Part shown: positions 62,126 through 64,000 of the stretch, piece after piece
Layout of the letters: every line of letters starts with the position of its first letter
Numbering within the stretch: position 1 is the first letter of the stretch
From: Cyclobacteriaceae bacterium
Lineage (GTDB): Bacteria; Bacteroidota; Bacteroidia; Cytophagales; Cyclobacteriaceae
Length of the DNA: 64,000 nucleotides
Reading direction: 5' to 3'
NCBI GenBank assembly: GCA_016787645.1
Contig: JAEUUF010000019.1
Location: 124,001-188,000, forward strand
Program-made: the position numbers and the translations under genes
Notes under the pieces: model-generated
What the model was told of the DNA's origin: nothing
What the model saw: only the letters and a program-made list of their open reading frames with translations
Databases searched by the model: none

Positions 62126-63397
62126 ATGCGTCATCTGCGGCTTATCATTCTGTTATTACTTACTCCGAATCTGCTTTCTGCACAAAAAATTGCGCTGCAG
62201 GCTAAATCGCTCATTGATGGCACTGGGAAAGTCGTCAGTAATCCCGTTGTCGTCATAAACAACGACAAGATCGTCGCGGTTACCACCAAGGCGAATGTTC
62301 CAAAAGATGCCACCCTGATCGACCTGGGTGATTTCACTCTCCTTCCAGGCCTGATCGACTTGCATGTCCACCCGAACCTTACGACGGGTGACTACCAGGT
62401 TGATCATTTGCGTACATCCTCTGCCGCTAAAGCGCTATTGGGGCTGAAAAACTTGCAGGATATTCTCGCGGCGGGATGGACAACCGTCCGCGTAGCCGGT
62501 GATGGCGACGTGGGATACGCCAATTTGGAAGTCCGCGATGCCATCAACAAGGGAATGTTCACCGGGCCACGGATCTATGGCGCGGGTCACTATCTGTCCG
62601 CGACGGGAGGCGGTGGGGATATTAACTTTCTCTCCTATGAACAAAAGGTGATCGCCGACGGACTGGTAATCGACGGGCCGGAAGAAATGCGCAAGGCAGT
62701 CCGTACAGAGATCAAGTATGGCAGTGACTGGGTGAAGCTCCTGGTAACCGGTGCATTCATGTCGGCGGGTGACAATCCGAACAATGTTCATTTCAGCGCG
62801 GAAGAAGTAAAGGCGGCGGTGGACGAGGCTTCGCGGCGTGACGTGCCCGTAATGGCCCATGCCCATGCTGCGGAGGGTATCAAATTGGCCGTCAAAGCCG
62901 GCGTGCGCACCATCGAGCATGGTTCCTTCATCGACGAAGAAGCCATGGACCTGATGATCCAAAAAGGAACGTGGCTCATCCCTACCTTCTGCGTCCACAC
63001 CTACTTTGAAAAACAGCCTTCGGTGGATCCAGCGCTTCAAAAGAGCCTGGAGATCGGGAGAAAAACAAAGGAGTCGATGTACACCAACATGCGGCTGGCA
63101 GTGAAAAAAGGTGTGAAATTCGGGCTGGGATCAGACAATGTCGGCTGGCCTGCCAGCTATTCAGCCAGCGAGCTTGCGGAATATGTATCGATCGGCATGA
63201 CGCCCATGCAAGCGATCGTGTGCGCGACAAAAACAAATGCCGAAATTCTGCGAAAAGAAACTGAAATCGGCACCGTTGAACCCGGCAAGTTCGCCGACCT
63301 CATCGCCGTGAAGGGAGACCCGCTGAAAGATATCAGTGAATTACAGCGGGTAAAGTTCGTCATGGCCAATGGGAAGATCATCAAGAATGAACGATAG
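62126..63397 (+). CDS. Secreted imidazolonepropionase-like amidohydrolase
   Basis: 423 residues. Signal peptide MRHLRLIILLLLTPNLLSA. Metal ligands: LIDLHVHPN (HxH), VPVMAHAHAAEGIKLAVKAGVRTIEHGSFID (two His), GLGSDNVGW (Asp), then the closing GTVEPGKFADLIAVKGDPLKDI. Family members are Xaa-Pro dipeptidase-like or imidazolonepropionase-like hydrolases and act on small peptides or ring compounds. Substrate not determined by sequence. Confidence 0.87.
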   Translation: MRHLRLIILLLLTPNLLSAQKIALQAKSLIDGTGKVVSNPVVVINNDKIVAVTTKANVPKDATLIDLGDFTLLPGLIDLHVHPNLTTGDYQVDHLRTSSAAKALLGLKNLQDILAAGWTTVRVAGDGDVGYANLEVRDAINKGMFTGPRIYGAGHYLSATGGGGDINFLSYEQKVIADGLVIDGPEEMRKAVRTEIKYGSDWVKLLVTGAFMSAGDNPNNVHFSAEEVKAAVDEASRRDVPVMAHAHAAEGIKLAVKAGVRTIEHGSFIDEEAMDLMIQKGTWLIPTFCVHTYFEKQPSVDPALQKSLEIGRKTKESMYTNMRLAVKKGVKFGLGSDNVGWPASYSASELAEYVSIGMTPMQAIVCATKTNAEILRKETEIGTVEPGKFADLIAVKGDPLKDISELQRVKFVMANGKIIKNER

Positions 63398-63430
63398 GCA
63401 TCCCGCCTGTCCGGGTGGTAACGCCCAGAA

Positions 63431-63450
63431 CGGATGATGAGAATCATCCG
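63431..63450. terminator. Hairpin after the amidohydrolase gene
   Basis: CGGATGAT-GAGA-ATCATCCG is a perfect 8-bp stem with a 4-nt loop. A second small stem, GCACAC(CTTTGA)GTGTGC, follows at 63489-63506. The 160-base gap before the peroxiredoxin start holds no gene. Confidence 0.45.
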
Positions 63451-63557
63451 GCTCGAGGAAACCAATCATTGGACTTCAAACCGCTGCAGCACACCTTTGA
63501 GTGTGCACGAAACTCCCTTTCAGGATGTCGGATGCACGACGCATTTAACAACACCTT

Positions 63558-64000
63558 ATGGAAACCACAACCAATAGCACGTTCCTACCCCGCATTGGTG
63601 ATCGCGCGCCTGAATTCAAAGCCGTCACCACGCAGGGCAACATCAACTTTCCGGCCGACTACGCCGGCAAATGGGTCATTTTGTTCAGTCACCCCGCTGA
63701 CTTCACCCCGGTCTGCACTTCCGAGTTCATGACCTTTGCCACCTTACAGGATGATTTCGCCGTTTGGAACACCCAGCTGGTCGGCCTGTCCGTCGACGGG
63801 CTATACAGTCACATCGCCTGGCTGCGCACCATCAAGGAAAAAATCGAATTCAAAGGAATGAAAAACGTCGAAGTAAAATTTCCTTTAATTGAAGACATCA
63901 CGATGGAGATAGCCAGGAAGTACGGGATGATTCAACCCGGCGAAAGCAGCACCAAAGCCGTTCGGGCCGTGTTCTTCATCGACCCTAAAGGCGTGATTCG
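63558..64000 (+). CDS. Peroxiredoxin (Prx6/AhpC-TSA family), 3' truncated by window end
   Basis: At least 147 residues, running off the right edge. METTTNSTFLPRIGDRAPEF, then the active site FSHPADFTPVCTSEFMTFA with the peroxidatic Cys, and LVGLSVDGLYSHIAWLRTIKEKI and FPLIEDITMEIARKYGM, the pattern of Prx6-type (1-Cys) enzymes in bacteria. It reduces peroxides using an external reductant. The C-terminus is not visible, so a resolving Cys cannot be judged. Confidence 0.9.
   Translation, partial: METTTNSTFLPRIGDRAPEFKAVTTQGNINFPADYAGKWVILFSHPADFTPVCTSEFMTFATLQDDFAVWNTQLVGLSVDGLYSHIAWLRTIKEKIEFKGMKNVEVKFPLIEDITMEIARKYGMIQPGESSTKAVRAVFFIDPKGVI

Overview
The window reads as a chromosomal segment of a member of the Bacteroidota, most likely order Cytophagales (Chryseolinea/Ohtaekwangia-like; this is an inference from gene content, no search was run). 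Supporting signs are a gliding-motility/type IX secretion C-terminal sorting domain (first gene), a SusC/RagA-type TonB plug protein, lipobox lipoproteins, the gene order pheT - small coiled-coil - zapA - rny, general lack of Shine-Dalgarno sequences, and several -7 elements of the Bacteroidetes type TAnnTTTG just upstream of start codons. I see no insertion sequence, prophage, CRISPR array, tRNA or rRNA. No gap between genes exceeds about 210 bases.

Layout. 1-6.8 kb: 3' part of a giant mosaic secreted protein (beta-propeller-like, IPT/TIG, leucine-rich, delta-60, FG-GAP and Ig-like repeats, T9SS tail). 6.8-12.4 kb, minus strand: a secreted sortilin-type BNR-repeat protein, a LolA-like protein, pyrD and a DUF4136 protein. 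12.5-17.5 kb: orphan TonB-plug protein, xerD, a DUF4136 lipoprotein, aroQ, and a class V aminotransferase. 17.6-25.8 kb: a six-gene hydrogenase-4/complex I-like operon (hyfB, C, E, F, G and a fused H-I) bracketed by two paralogous small secreted proteins. 26-29.6 kb: SulP anion transporter and porin. 29.6-34.3 kb: Rrf2 Fe-S regulator, tryptophanase, Ric iron-sulfur repair protein and a short class II ribonucleotide reductase, i.e. a low-oxygen/nitrosative-stress theme. 34.4-37 kb, minus strand: beta-carbonic anhydrase, a second SulP transporter and a third small secreted acidic protein. 37-43.8 kb: marC, rnhA, saccharopine dehydrogenase, cdd, an esterase, ornithine cyclodeaminase, a prolyl-aminopeptidase-like lipoprotein and a glycosyltransferase. 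43.9-50.4 kb: dnaX (with an A10 slippage site), pheT, a coiled-coil protein, zapA and rny. 50.6-64 kb: SDR, GNAT, RidA, beta-lactamase-fold hydrolase, a TIR-TM-TolB-TPR protein, N-acyl-D-amino-acid deacylase, zinc peptidase, MFS transporter, amylo-glucosidase-like lipoprotein, amidohydrolase and the 5' part of a peroxiredoxin.

The most unusual element is the hyf-like operon. Its large subunit lacks the [NiFe] cysteine motifs, its small subunit has lost all four cysteines that should bind the proximal/N2 iron-sulfur cluster (N137, E140, D203 and N233 stand at those places), and its ferredoxin domain keeps exactly the four cysteines for one [4Fe-4S] cluster. The proton-pump-type membrane subunits look intact. 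Two SulP transporters, a porin and a carbonic anhydrase lie within 12 kb. A working hypothesis is an energy-converting-hydrogenase-related (Ehr) ion pump with altered redox chemistry, possibly tied to bicarbonate/anion uptake. The second clear point is dnaX: the gamma frame ends three codons after ten adenines and the tau C-terminus continues in the -1 frame; the DnaX zinc module is also missing.
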